A stretch of 64,000 nucleotides of DNA from Aphrocallistes beatrix (GCA_963281255.1 OY725498.1:2604001-2668000); one strand, 5' to 3'; shown: positions 46,101 to 58,432, counted from the stretch's first letter. Notes: generated from the letters alone by a model not told the origin. Numbers and translations are program-made.

Positions 46101-46574
46101 CAGTCGAAATCGGGTTATTTTGTCCATTTGATTGCACTGCCAAAACGACAAAATAACCCGATAGACACAATAACCCGGTAGACAAAATAACCCGATAAAC
46201 AAAATAAACTAATAGACAAAATAATCCGATAGACAAAATAACCCGAAGACAAAAAAATCCGATTATTTTATAATTGAATTATGAATAAAACAATTTTTAC
46301 ACTGACTTGACGACAGAATAACCCAATGGGACAAAAAAACCCGGTGTCAAAATAACCCGATTTCGACTGTAAAGGACAAAATAAGCCAACAAATTATCAA
46401 TTGTTTACACCCCAGACAGACAAAATAATCCGATAAGACAAAAAAACCCGAAGACAAACAAATCCGATTATTTTATAATTGAATTATGAATAAAACAATT
46501 TTTACACTGACTTGACGACAAAATAACCCAATGGGACAAAAATATCCGGTGTCAAAATAACCCGATTTCGACTG
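46101..46574. mobile_element. Pogo-like small element with internal tandem duplication
   Basis: CAGTCGAAATCGGGTTATTT at the left, AATAACCCGATTTCGACTG ending both at 46369 and again at 46574, TA on each side. The last about 205 bp repeat the preceding unit. Built of many GACAAAATAACCCGAT motifs. Confidence 0.75.
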
Positions 46575-48125
46575 TATACTCTATAAAATTGCCAAGATTC
46601 ACAGGTAGAAAAGCAAAAAAATCAGTCCAATTTGACTCATGATTCCTTATGTATTTGGTGGGCGGACTCCTTGCGGGCCATAGGTTTGACATCCCTGCTC
46701 TAATGAGTGTAAAATTTTCAAATGCATAAAAGCTCATTTTGGTCAAAAGTGAGATACGTTCACTGAGTTTCTTTATCGGATCTAAAATACCCGTTAGAAT
46801 CGACAACTTCTAACCATCATAATCTAAATTTTAACTTAATTTTTTTTCTATGCCATTTAACCTTACAAATTTGAGTTTAACATGAGTGTAGTGATTCATT
46901 GGGGTTTAAATCTTAATTCTCGTATCATATGATAAAATTCCGTCATAAATCAATAATGATCTGCCATTTTTGTAATATCATATTATACGTCATCTTAACG
47001 CATCAATAATCGATGGAATATGCTTATTTGAAATTTGAGTTATATCAATGTTACAACATGTTTGCGAACCCCAAATCCACAAGCATGAGGTTGTCCGATT
47101 TGGTGTGGGCTCTACTAACTCGAAATCCATTGAATTTAGACATATAAATTATATTAAGGCTTAATGAGAAGTAGTATATTGGCTATCAAATAGAATTACA
47201 TTTGAATGTCTAGCTCTTGCGGTTTTCAAAATATGATCCCAACTTACCAAAACAAGTTTTCATAGCAACACTGGAATGTAGCAACATTCCATGGAAAATT
47301 TCCAAATTTTTCGCATTAACCCATTTACATCTCAGTTATTTGTGAAAAGTTTATAATAAAAACACTTAGAAGTGCCCCTAAACGACCTCTAAAACCACTA
47401 AATTTGTCACAAATATATCCTATTCCGCAATCATCTGGTGACTATTCTAAATTTTGACAACGGATATGAATACTTTGACACCATATTTCTATATGCTGGT
47501 AATACTTTCCTAAGCTCTATTGTGATTGGTTAATGATTTAAGGCAGCTCATGTATTAGTTCAACCATCTTTTACCGCATCCCTAGTCCCAAATCCCCAAA
47601 TTACTGTGAGGCCTTATATGCAGTAGGCTATGGATATCCTTACTTTGGAAGGTCCAGACAAGGTACCAACTCAGAACCATGAATGCACCTGGACCCTATC
47701 AAATTTGGTCAAATAAGTTCATAAGCTCACTTTAACACCTTTGCATTTGTTGATTTTTTCAAACCCGTCCCATTTTTTCACTATATTTATTTAAAATTTA
47801 CTAATTCACTTCACACTATGAAATGCGATTCTATTTATTCTTTAAAATGTAGCACTAAAATACAGAAGCCAGTGTGAGATTGTAAGAGAGCTAGGGATTT
47901 ATTTTTGAAATATGTATTTCCATGGATATCAGTAAACATCACTTAGATGACGTTTTGAATTTCAACAATTAACTATTAGCTCAATAGTATTGGAAGAAAT
48001 TATTAGTGCCAAATTATACTCTCTTCGAATCGGAGACCATTTGTAAGTTGTTACGACTGCAACCACTTTAGAAGGTGGAAGCCAACTATGATATAATGAT
48101 GAGTTTCTTATTGTGAATTTTCTCA
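46575..48125. other. No gene; one hAT-type end near 46706
   Basis: GGGCCATAGGTTTGACATCCCTG at about 46675-46706 has the form of a hAT terminal repeat (complement CAGGGATGTCAAACC). The partner end was not found. The remaining 1.4 kb is AT-rich and featureless to me. Confidence 0.5.
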
Positions 48126-49260
48126 TATATTTCAATTACTATTCCAACAAATTCACTAACCAGAACAGTTTTTCGATCATTCACTAGTAGTCCAGGACCA
48201 ATCAAAGATTTAGGGGTCAACCGAAAATTTGAGAAGGATGAACTTTTTGGTAGTTTTGAATTCTTAGGGGTCCCTTTGGCCAAAATTAATTTCATTCCGC
48301 TTTGGCATGTTTGGGCAAATTTTTTATGCAAGCTTAAATATTTGGGGACGCCTGAATAATTCGGACAATTCCTTCCGCATTCAGAAAATCCTACTAAATG
48401 ATCATGCACAGTGTTGATTTATGTTTATTTGAACTCATGTAATATAGCTGAGCAAAACAAGGAGTCACTCGATGGGGTTACTAGGAGGTTTGAGATGGTA
48501 ATGTTGCACATTTCTGCGTCGTCAAGGAAAATATTCACCTCGAATATGGTCATATGACCCATCAATTTTCTCCAAATTTAATGCGAATACGAATATCTTA
48601 TATATTAAAACGCTAGGATTTTTTTTGGTATTTTTGTGTTTGTCCGAAATGATTGAAGAATTGGCAAGTCGTAGAGATATGAAAATTGGCATGTAGGTGT
48701 CAAATGATATAACAACGATTAAGTTCTAAGATCTAAGCGAAATTGCCACACCTCTGCAAAAAAATATAAAACAATTTTTACACCTTTTCTTTACAATACT
48801 ATGTACAGTTTCACACTGACACAATATACAATATAATTATGGTACGTGACTATTGTAGGCTGTCATTGTTATTGACACTTCAAAGTAATAACATATAGAT
48901 GTCTCAATTATACTTGTACTATAGTGTATAGCAATAAGAAGTTAAGTTAGATATTTTCACACCATCTGACGAATTTTGAAAATATAGATACTAGCTTCCA
49001 ATGCGTGACATGGGGTTTTTAGTGGTGTAGATTTCGAATATTATTTTTTCAGTTGAATATAATACATTATTATTTACTTTTGTTTACATTAGATACATAA
49101 AGTAGGAATTTTCCAAACCGGGGCAAGGCAGATCCAAAGAAAAAACATCCGGGGACCTTCCTATGATTTTGGCCTAGGTGATCGAATGAAATCCGGGGCC
49201 GCAGAATCAAACTCGGGGCAAATGTCCCAGGTGTTCCCCTACCCCCTGTGACCGCCCATA
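48126..49260 (-). repeat. Left arm of a large inverted repeat (repeats R and H)
   Basis: 48126-48560 is the reverse complement of 54850-55215, and 49105-49260 (CCGGGGCAAGGC, CCTTCCTATGATTTTGGC) is the reverse complement of 54600-54760. The order is mirrored. Between the two matches lies a stretch near 48640-48790 with GATTGAAGAA.TGGCA and TTGGCATGT.GG.GTC, a diverged relative of family D. Confidence 0.6.
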
Positions 49261-49373
49261 TTTACATTATATCTCAAAATTATTTGCTGTAACATTTACT
49301 TCGTGTAATATATTAAACATATGTTATGGATTATAATTTCAGGATTGCTTCATTTACTCGTTTTCATCCTATA

Positions 49374-49637
49374 CAAGCGCGCTTCGCTTGCTTGCCCTGC
49401 GCGGCTGGCAAACACTTTGTGTCCGCCGGAATCGCTCTTCGGACGCCTGGGGTTACATTGATTAATTATAAAAGAGATAACATCTCTAAGTAAGTCTGTC
49501 CCACCATAATAATCGATATCGCACGAAAAATCACCAAATTTGTAATTTTTTAATACTTTGATGCGTAATGATGACGTCATAACAGAGTAATGAGTTATCA
49601 TATTTGGATGAGAATATGTGAGATATATTAATATACA
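49374..49637 (-). mobile_element. Helitron-like element D7, 3' part, split by the Ginger element
   Basis: CAAGCGCGCTTCGC at 49374 and the usual interior to GATATATTAATATACA. The element resumes at 53291 (CACATTCTATTAAAATTTC) to about 53352 after the insertion. Confidence 0.75.
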
Positions 49638-49943
49638 TGTTATGCGAGATGTTGTCATTTGGAAGATGTTGTTAATTCGCCAACATTTCTCATGCGAGAT
49701 GTTGGTGTGTGAAAAGGTATGGCTTCATGTATTCATTACTATGGTTTCTAGGTTGAAGAATAATTTTGTAAACAAATTCTAATCACTATTGTACCCATTA
49801 GTTTGTTTGTTATTTGTCCGTATCCCAATTGTACTACAAATGTATAAATAGTATATGTAAGAACTTATTTCTCTGAACTAAATCTATCGAAATACCACTA
49901 GCCAACTAGAACTTTCTAGGTCTAAGTACATGTAAGAGAGTGA

Positions 49944-52900
49944 CTAACTAGGAATAACCAAATACACTACAAAATTGACTAAACTGTGTTTTTGAAGATT
50001 TGAAGTTTCTTCAAGTTGTATATTTTTGTTTCTCATTCCATCGTAATGGTAACAAGTTGTATTTATCAGAGTTTTTAAGGTAAAATGATTTCCGAACAAG
50101 AGTGTATATCCAATGAGCTGGAAGTATTGGAGTCCGTATTGATGGATTAGATGAATTTTCTTTTCGATGTTCTTTTCTGGAATCTTAAGGTTGCCAAATT
50201 CTAGAATTAATAATGGAGTTAATTGTATAAAATCCCCTTGTATTCGTATAACATCATTCTGACGCTTGCAGCTTCTACATACGAGAGATGTTAGCTTATT
50301 TTCAATAGTAGACTGGCAGTTGTGTATGAATTTATCAAATGTTGTAATGTTAACTATCTTCGAAATTTCTTGAGCGAAACCCGAACACTTCATCTTTTGT
50401 TCATATTTCATGCAATTTAATCCAATGTTCTATAAATGTTTTACCATAGTGTACTCGGATCCAAAGAAGTCAATTGTGCAATTTTTTTGCCGAATGTCCA
50501 GTTTCTTTGATAGCCAATAGCGTAATGAATCGAAATTCCTTTGCTGTATATTCGTTAAAAAGTCGCTCAAGGCACTATTTGCCTTAGTTGGTAGATATCT
50601 TAGTGCTGATCTAATAGGATTGATGTGCAGACTAATAAGTGTTATAAAATTGTCGATTGGACATGTACAGTACACCCTCGCTAGTCTGAATCTCGCTAAT
50701 CCGAACCCTCGCTAATCCGAACACTTCATTCTTAAAATCCGAATACCAAAAATATAATTTTATTCACTTCTATGATTTGAATAAACTTTTATAAACTTAA
50801 ATCTATCAATAAGATTGAGAAATCTCGTTAACTAAGCAATCAAGGCGAAATAATATCCTTAATGTTCTAACAATACAAATTTATTATAATTAATGCCCTA
50901 TTGAATTAGTGTTATTTCACTAATCGGAACAAATTCACTAATCCGAACGATTTTTTCGAACATTGGAACAGAGCTGTTCGGATTAGCGAGGGTGTACTGT
51001 ATTTACTAATTTTGTATGTCTGTAATTACCTCCCCATTCAACACAAAGCGGTTCTAGTTGTGAAAAGGAAAGAGCGATATCAGATACTTCACTTGACTGA
51101 CTTTTAGAGGAATAGCTTTGCATTTCTTTCTGTGCGATATTTATTTCTGCGTCATCATCGAATGGCTTTGGGGAAAAATGTGACTTTTTGGGAGACTTTT
51201 TGTGAAATGGCGAAGTTATTAGTTTGGACTTTAATTTGCGTGGTTCTAAGAGAGTATTCTTATCACCAGAGTTTTTACAGTTGGCATTAGATTTAAGATG
51301 ACACACAGGAGAACAATAATATCCACGAACCTTACTAGGACAATATTTCGGTGCACAATTTCCTCTACACTGGCATATGATTTTTCCACCATGGGAAAGA
51401 CGCTTAGAAATTGTATACATCTTAATTTCAACTGGAGGAATATCTTGAACAGTTAAATACATGAGTCTGTCCATTGTTCGAATTCGCCTCTTGAGTATTT
51501 CCGATCTAAGGTCCCCTTGTTCGTTCCTATACGATAGGAATGGTTTGAAACTTCAGTAATTACGCTCAAAATATGGGTTGGACCTAGTTTGCCTCTATCC
51601 ACTTTTGGGATTGGTACCCTCACATTATCTCCCAAAGCCACTGGACTAAGCCTTGAGGCTGTGTTAGAAAGCATTTTATCCGCTTGAAGTTTCTGTGCTC
51701 GTTGTACAGCAAGTTGGGTATGTTTTTGCTGAAAATTGCTTCTACATTCCGACTTCATACAAAAAATATGATTTTGGGACTCTCCTCTTAGGGGCGATAG
51801 TTTATTAAAGCAATGCTTGTGTCCAATTGACTTTCATCCATCACAAACCAATCTTTCTTCCCCAATTGAAAGGTTACATATTTGACAAAATGCAACCTCG
51901 GGAAGTGTATAAACACTAGCTCCTAAACTGTCTGCATCAAATTTCATTTCGATATCATATTCATCTGAAGTACTTGAAAAATTTAACTCAGTTTCAATTG
52001 ATTCTTGATTTTTCATAATCGTATCTGTTTTTAAATTAAATTCAAATTGATCGTCACATTCAATGTCAAAATCTGGATTAAATGCTTTAAGATCTTCAGT
52101 TCTGTTGATGGTATGGTGTAATTCCTCAGGTATGTTTAGATCACGTAATCCTTTAGGTGGATCCCTGTTATAGAGGGTTTTGTAAGGACTTTTCTTGCAA
52201 CCGCTATGTATAGTGGTATTTTTCATGTAGGCGACCCTTTCCAGTTCACTTACCAAATTTGATTGTTGAGATTTATCAAATAAGCTAGAAAGAATATTTT
52301 CTATGCGTTTGTTGGCACTCTCAACAGACCCTTGAGATTGTGGATATCGTGGCTTACCGTGATTGATCTTTGTTGATGGGCATAATTGATTTAGAGTAAA
52401 TAACAATAGATTATTGTCAAATTCTTTTCCGTTGTCACTCTGTAGTAATTAGGAGCACCCAGCATATAGAAAATACTTGTTAGAACATTAGAAACTTCTT
52501 CAGCACATCTTTTCTTCAATGGGCGTAACACTAACCATTTAGTAAAGTGATCTTGATAATTCAGTATCCAATTATATTCACCATCTGGATTAGTTCTCAT
52601 ATATATCAGATCGACCTGACCTCTAGCACCAAATTCGTTAGATAATATCGGGTTGGTCACAAGTGTCTTCTGTGTCTTTTTCATAAGCCTAGACTGATGT
52701 TTTGGACTATGCGAAAGAAATAACTTGACCAACTCAAAATTTATAAAATACCCTTGTTCTCTAATTTTGGCCTGTAAAGCTTTACAACCTGCATAACCAA
52801 CCTGCTTCCAACACCAAAATATTTTATCAAATACATTCTCAAGCGGGAAAATGATAAGTGATCGGTTCGCAGTTCCTTTCCAATACGGGTCAATGTAACG

Positions 52901-53116
52901 TAATTCTTTTACATCGTTTAGCTCAATAACATGAAAATTTTGTGAGGTTCGCTCATCTCTTTTAGTTATGGGGCCATTTTCCAACATTTCGATAAGCTTT
53001 TCGATTTTTGATTTTGTGCATTGGGGATTCTTCATTCTGGTCTTAACAAGTTCTTCAAATTTATTTTGATGATATGTATCAGTCATTGCAAATAATAAGC
53101 TTAAACATAATTGCAC
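49944..53116 (-). pseudogene. Ginger1/KRBA2-like transposase with PHD-like and USP-like parts, broken
   Basis: From 53116 leftward: an N-terminal region, then an integrase catalytic core with the D-D-E residues in QVDLIYM, SDNGKEF and GSVESANKR. A frameshift near 52440 falls just before the second Asp. Then come a Cys/His cluster of PHD type (CQICNLSI...CDG) with an in-frame stop near 51835, a GPY/F-like module (GKLGPTHILSVITEV), and a Cys-rich patch (CQCRGNCAPKYC). After the inserted pogo-like element follow CPIDNFITL and, near the end, LLFGNHFTLK, which look like the Cys and His boxes of a ubiquitin-specific-protease fold. The HHCC zinc site expected before the core is not evident: the positions read FWCW, VGYAG and SHSPKHQ. 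Resembles KRAB-A-domain-containing protein 2-like proteins by memory. Not functional as it stands. Confidence 0.75.
50668..50999. mobile_element. Pogo-like small element inside the Ginger gene, 332 bp
   Basis: CAGTACACCCTCGCTAGTC at 50668, complement end at 50999, TA at 50666-50667 and 51000-51001. Without it and one TA the reading frame runs straight through from LVNT into CPIDNF, so the insertion, and not earlier decay, opened the gene here. Confidence 0.9.
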
Positions 53117-53290
53117 TTAATCTATTTATGGAATGACAATGTCCTGTGACTATTAATAGAAACCATAAAACACAACCTAGAAACCATATCAATGAATATA
53201 TGAAGCCATACCTTTTCACACACCAACATCTCGCATGAGAGATGTTGGCGAATTGACAACATCTTCCAAATGACAATATCTCGCATAACA

Positions 53291-53352
53291 TACACATTCT
53301 ATTAAAATTTCAAGCCTTCTATCACCTAAAATGGCTAAGTTATAGTCGAAAA
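53291..53352 (-). mobile_element. Helitron-like element D7, remainder
   Basis: Continuation of 49374-49637 on the far side of the Ginger element. Its (TA)n tract and 5' end are missing. Confidence 0.65.
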
Positions 53353-54598
53353 GTAAGGATGAACACTATCTTGAGTTAGACTACCATAGCATGCGGCACT
53401 TTTTCTGGAATGTTAACTCATTTTTTGTCGAAATTTTTGAAAACCCAAATATATATCACAGTCAGTGGCGGCGACAGGGTATGGCGCGGTAGGGCGAGAT
53501 TATTTATTTTTAATTTAATTTTTTATTTTTAGTCAAAAATTCTGATATTATGTATATATACACCGGTACGATGCTGTTATGTCCCTGATTAATTGCTACA
53601 GCTACTCACATGACAGAAATGTCGGGATGTAATTGCGAAACTGACTGTATGTTCATCTCCTTGAAAATACTCCGCAATATTTCATGTCTTGCATGTTCAT
53701 GCAGACGAACATGCCTGATGAACATGCAATCAGATCCGCATGTCGCATATGCCACGAGGTATCTTTATCCTATATAGGCCCGTTTTGCAGAGACGCCCCG
53801 CCGCATCCTCCTCTAGAACTAATAAGATAGTCACGAGTCAGGGTGTTTGTTTGATCGCATCCGATTCGGATAACTTTTATGATTCGGATAACTACAAAAT
53901 GTATGTGGGTATGAGCATATGACTAAAATATATATAAAAAATGTTGAATAATTACGGGAATTTCAAGTGTCTCAGCGATTTTGATAAACAAAGGGAGATT
54001 GATTCGCCCCATCGGAAATCGGCCCGCCCACGCATCGCCCCACCAGGGTTTTGAGGCTGGCACCGCCCCTGATCACAGTATAACAATGTATTATTTTATA
54101 CTACTGAATTTCGTTATTCAAAGACTAACGTATGCAAATATCATTTAGTTGTGTAATTTTTTAGTATTTGTTTAAAGGATTCAGCAAGATTTGGGAAGCT
54201 TTGAAAGTCAGAATATGGTGCATAATTGACTTCAGCACAAAATGACAATGCAAAAATTGTAATTTCACCCAAAAAATTCACAATATTATAATTGCCTTGT
54301 TTAAAGTAATAGTTCACCTAATAATTAGGACTCCTAGTTATAATTAACACAATTATATTATATTAAAAAGCCTAAATCTTGCCAAATCCTTTAACAAATA
54401 CTAAAAAATTACACAACTAAATGATATGTACATACATGAGCATTCGCAAAACTGAATTCTGTAGTGTATAAGAATACATTGCTATACTGTGATCGATATT
54501 CGCTTGGATTTTAAAAGATTTCGACAAAAAGTGAGTTTGCATTCCGGAAAAAGGTGCTGTTTAACCGCATGGTATGGTAGTGTACCTCAAGATAATAT
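53353..54598. mobile_element. Palindromic element G with nested hAT element
   Basis: CTATCTTGAGTTAGACTACC near 53370 returns inverted near 54570-54598, and the central CTTTAACAAATACTAAAAAAT (about 54391) mirrors ATTTTTTAGTATTTGTTTAA (about 54157). Its edges are approximate. No coding sequence. Confidence 0.6.
53463..54071. mobile_element. hAT-type non-autonomous element, 609 bp
   Basis: CAGTGGCGGCGACAGGG at the left and GCACCGCCCCTG at the right, 8-bp target duplication ATCACAGT at 53455-53462 and 54072-54079. Confidence 0.85.
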
Positions 54599-54599
54599 A

Positions 54600-55215
54600 T
54601 ATATGTGGAGGAACATCTGGGGCATTTGCCCCGAGTTTGATTCTGCAGCCCCGGATTTGATTCGACCACCTATGCCAAAATCATAGGAAGGTCCCTGAAT
54701 GTTTTTCCTTGGACCAGCCTTGCCCCGGTTTGGAAACATCCTGTGACCACACCCTGACTGTAAATGCCCACGGCTGCCAATCTTTGTTGCACCAGCCATA
54801 ACATACTCAATTAGGAATAATGTTGATATCCGTATTCAGCATTAAATTTAGAGATATTTGAGGGGTCACATGACCATATTCGAGGTGAATATTTTCCTTG
54901 ACGACGCAGGAATGTACAACATTCCATTCTCAAACCTCCTATTAGCTCCATCGAGTGACCCCTTGTTTTGCTCCGCTATATTCCAAGTGTTCGAATAAAC
55001 ATAAATCAACACTCTGCATGATTATTTAGTAGGATTTTCTGAATGCGAAGTTGTCCGAATTATTCAGGCGCCCCCAAAATATTTAAGCTTGCATAAAAAA
55101 TACTGCCTCAACATGCCAAAGTGGCATGAGCTTAATTTTGGCCAAAAGGACGCCCAAGAACTCAATACCACCATAAAGTTCATACTTCTCAAATTTCTCG
55201 GGTGAACCCCAGTGG
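54600..55215 (+). repeat. Right arm of a large inverted repeat (repeats H and R)
   Basis: Mirror partner of 48126-49260. Contains GGGGCATTTGCCCCGAGTTT and the ACATGCCAAAGTGGCATGAG block also present at position 13-32. Confidence 0.6.
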
Positions 55216-55500
55216 ACCTGGACTATAGAGTTGATCCATTTATTGAGGGTGCAATATTAGTAACGGTTTTAGAATTCTGAAGGCCCAGGGCGAGTTTATT
55301 CTAGAGGCCTCCATATGAGTGCTACCTCATTTTTTTATAAAGAAATACGTTTCTACTCGAAGCGCGTTTCACCTATTAGAGATAAACAAGTGTCATTAAA
55401 AAAGTTTCATCTTCAGCTTGTATGATTACAGTAAAGTTTCCTCAGACCAGTATGTCTACTAAGAATGTTTAAATGCTCTCAATGACAAACAAGTTTAGAT

Positions 55501-57898
55501 CAGTAATTCTCAAAGTGGACCGTAGAGTCCCCCCGGAGGCGCTGAAAGTTTGTTATAATGTAAGGGGGCGCTGGGGAGGCGCTAATGTGTTTTGTTAGCA
55601 ATACATCGATATTTGATCCTCAAAAAAAGTGTATTCCAGAATATTGATGGTCAATCTTTGAAACAAGTTTCAACATTCACTTTAGTTGTTTGAGCTAGAT
55701 AGTACAAAAATCACACTGTCAATGGTTTCCCATGACTAAACAAAACAATAATTAGTAATTTATACTGTCAATGATTTCCCGTGACTAATTAATACAAAAA
55801 TTACACTGTTGCTGGCTTACGGTATCATGACAAGTTAACAACCATGTTATTTTTTCAAAACAAATATAAAGGTCGCCGAGTGAGTAAATTAATATAAATA
55901 AGTATAAATTCGAAATCAAATTCAAACTGATATATACTCAATCACAGAAAATGAACAGTAAAAGAAATGTATACAATATAGCTGATTTTATAAAATATGG
56001 TTTTGTTAAATCTCCAAGCAATGAACAACTCTCAATATGCGAACAAGTTTTTCAATGTGCGAACGAGTTTTTTCTAATGAAGGAATCAAATGACCGATCA
56101 TTCTTGATGGCTCCAGAATGATCGATCATTTGAAATCGCGTCACAATGACAAGAAAGATAAAGATGTAGAATTTTTCATTAACTTGAGAGACAATCGCAA
56201 AACGATGGGCAACATGTTCAAAACATTGGACTCACAAAACGATGATGGCTTGATTGCATCGTCTAACATTTCGCTACTAATTGCTAGAGCTGGAAAGTCA
56301 CATACAATTGGTGAACAAATTATTCTGCCCACAATCCAGGAAGCAGTTACCACTGTCATGCATACGGATGGGCGTAGTCTGATTAAGTTAATTCCATTGA
56401 GTAATGATACTGTGACGAGGCGAATACATATGATGGCTAATGACATCGAGAAAACAATCTGCGATATTCTTAAAACGACGGAGTTTTCGCTTCAAATCGA
56501 TGAATCCAAAATGCCAGGTAACGAAGCACTGCTCCTAGCATATGTACGCTTTATTCAGGAAGATAATTTGGTCGAAGAAATGTTGTTTTGCTAGACCTCT
56601 TTTAACTGATTCAAAAGGCGAATCAATTTTCAAAGTCGTGGTTATTTCTTAAAAAAAAAAAAATCCCCTCGTGTAATATTATTGGGCATGCCACCGATAG
56701 GGCTCCTGCTATAGTCGGCCGACATCGTGAATTTATTGCATACTTGAAAAATTATGTACCTAAAGTTTTCGCCGTGCACTGCGTCGTTCATCAGGAACAT
56801 TTGGTAGCAAAACACCTTAGTCATCGCCTACACAACTCTTTGCATATCGTCATAACAGCTGTCAATAAAATGAAGTCTTCTGCACTCAAGGACTGAATAT
56901 TTCGCCAACAGTCATACTAACAAAATGGAATTCGAACGTCTGCTTCTACACACCGAAGTGAGATGGCTTTCAAAAGAAAAATGTCTCTACCGGTTTTACA
57001 GCCTATTTGACACCATTGTAGAATTATTACTGGAAGGCAATCTGGAGTTAATTCAGCTTGTTCTAGCGACAAAATCTGATATCACTTACTTTACTGACTT
57101 ATATGAGAAGTTTAACACAATGAACCTACAATTACAAGGCAACATGGTCACTCTAGTTAAATGCAAAACCGTTGTTAACTCCTTTATTGGGAAGCTAAAG
57201 TTATTTTAAAAAACATTAGTCGACGAGAATGTTATCAGTTTCCTCGTTTAGAAGAGCTCAATCTTAAAGAGGATGACTTATGAGCCTACTACGAACATCT
57301 TGAAGTCCTTAAAGAGGATATGATTAAGAGATTTGCAGATTTGCTGGAACTTAAACCACCTGATTGGATTATTGACCCATTTATTGTGGACATTGATGAA
57401 GTTTCACTATAATTGCAAGAAGAATTAAACGATATGCAGGACGACTGTGAAAAAAAGGTTCGGTTTAAAAAGATGGGTTATCAACAGTTTTGGCCGGAAA
57501 TTTCAACACGAAACAAGTTCCCAAATATGTGAAGGTAGAAATTGCTGACTTTGGTGTTCCCCACATCATATCTCGTGGGGAGGGGTTTTAGCGCCGTTAC
57601 CCAACAGTTGATGAAACAGAAACAGGCTGGATATTCCAAAGAAGGTGATTTACGATTGCTTCTAACAGATATGAGGCCAAACGTGAAAAGAATTATTGAA
57701 GAGCATCACACACAAGTGCACCCTTCCCATTGATTTATAATTTTATATTCTATAAACACACTATACTCTATAAACACATTACTATCATTAAAATTAGTAC
57801 AAAATTGATTAATTTTCGGTTAAGAGAAGGGGAGGGGCGGTATCGAAAGTAAAATCTTGATTATGAGGCGGTGTGCTAAATTAGTTTGAGAAACACTG
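55501..57898 (+). mobile_element. hAT transposon (ZBED5-like), 2398 bp, with target duplication
   Basis: CAGTAATTCTCAAAGTGG at the left and TTTGAGAAACACTG at the right. The 8-bp duplication GTTTAGAT lies at 55493-55500 and 57899-57906. The subterminal GGGGGCGCTGGGGAGGCGCT is typical of this group. It holds the gene 55951-57733. Confidence 0.9.
55951..57733 (+). pseudogene. hAT transposase, ZBED5/SCAND3-like, decayed
   Basis: Begins MNSKRNVYNIADFIKYGFV at 55951. A frame change near 56118 leads into the BED-finger end (IDHLKSRHNDKKDKD), then the first catalytic block FSLQIDES (about 56490) and a break at 56594-56655, near a run of A. Further blocks are the second catalytic block with ATDRAPA (about 56695; usual DGAPA), HCVVHQEHL, an in-frame stop near 56895, EVRWLSKEKCLYRF (about 56957), and more stops near 57216, 57283 and 57410. 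It ends with the dimerisation block FPTSYLVGRGFSAVTQ and RPNVKRIIEEHHTQ. The block order and wording match ZBED5-like hAT transposases. With several stops and frameshifts it is inactive. Confidence 0.85.
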
Positions 57899-58132
57899 GT
57901 TTAGATAGTTAGCAATGCCATCAACTATATATGTGGAATTTTCCTTTTCCACAAGGAAATGCTATTTGAGATTTTAAAGAGACATTATTTGTGTTCATCT
58001 ACTATTACCTCCTCTCTCGCGGATCGGAATTGATTATGTACTACATTTCTCTAATGTAGATCTTGATCAGATTTCACTTCCTTAAACTTGGGATAGGTAA
58101 TTTACAATGTTCATTAGAGTATAGGACACAAT

Positions 58133-58177
58133 ACGTTTGCAAGCCGCACAGCGCATGCAAGCCAAGTATGCTTGTAC
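58133..58177 (+). mobile_element. Helitron-like family D, 3' end remnant
   Basis: GCAAGCCGCACAGCGCATGC then GTATGCTTG and TA. The hairpin upstream is lost. Confidence 0.5.
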
Positions 58178-58182
58178 AGTAT

Positions 58183-58432
58183 ATTAAATGTTTTGAGACA
58201 CTACAGAGTTCTGCAACAAATTTTGCTGCAGTATTTCCGACATTTCATTATTTGAAAATTATATGGATTATCTTCACCACTAAAACACCATTAATGTAAA
58301 TATATATACATATATATTAACATTAATCGAGTTTTAGTAGTGTGGATAATCAATATAATTTTCAAGTAATTCGAAATGTCGAACACTTCAGCAAAATTCG
58401 TTGCAGAACTCTGTAGTGTCTCAAAACATTTA
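58183..58432. repeat. Palindromic small element
   Basis: AATGTTTTGAGACACTACAG at 58188 returns inverted as CTGTAGTGTCTCAAAACATT near 58410-58429. Inside lie GTTCTGCAACAAATTTTGC and its complement and, near the centre, GTTTTAGTAGTGTGGAT, like the 5' end of family D. Confidence 0.75.

Larger units (their letters stand above)
49638..53290 (-). mobile_element. Ginger1-like DNA transposon, 3.65 kb
   Basis: Terminal repeats of about 90 bp, TGTTATGCGAGATGTTGTCA at 49638 and the complement ending at 53290, with a 4-bp target duplication TACA (49634-49637, 53291-53294). TGT...ACA ends, a 4-bp target and a retroviral-type integrase are the known marks of Ginger1. The encoded gene is broken. A pogo-like element lies inside. 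Confidence 0.85.
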
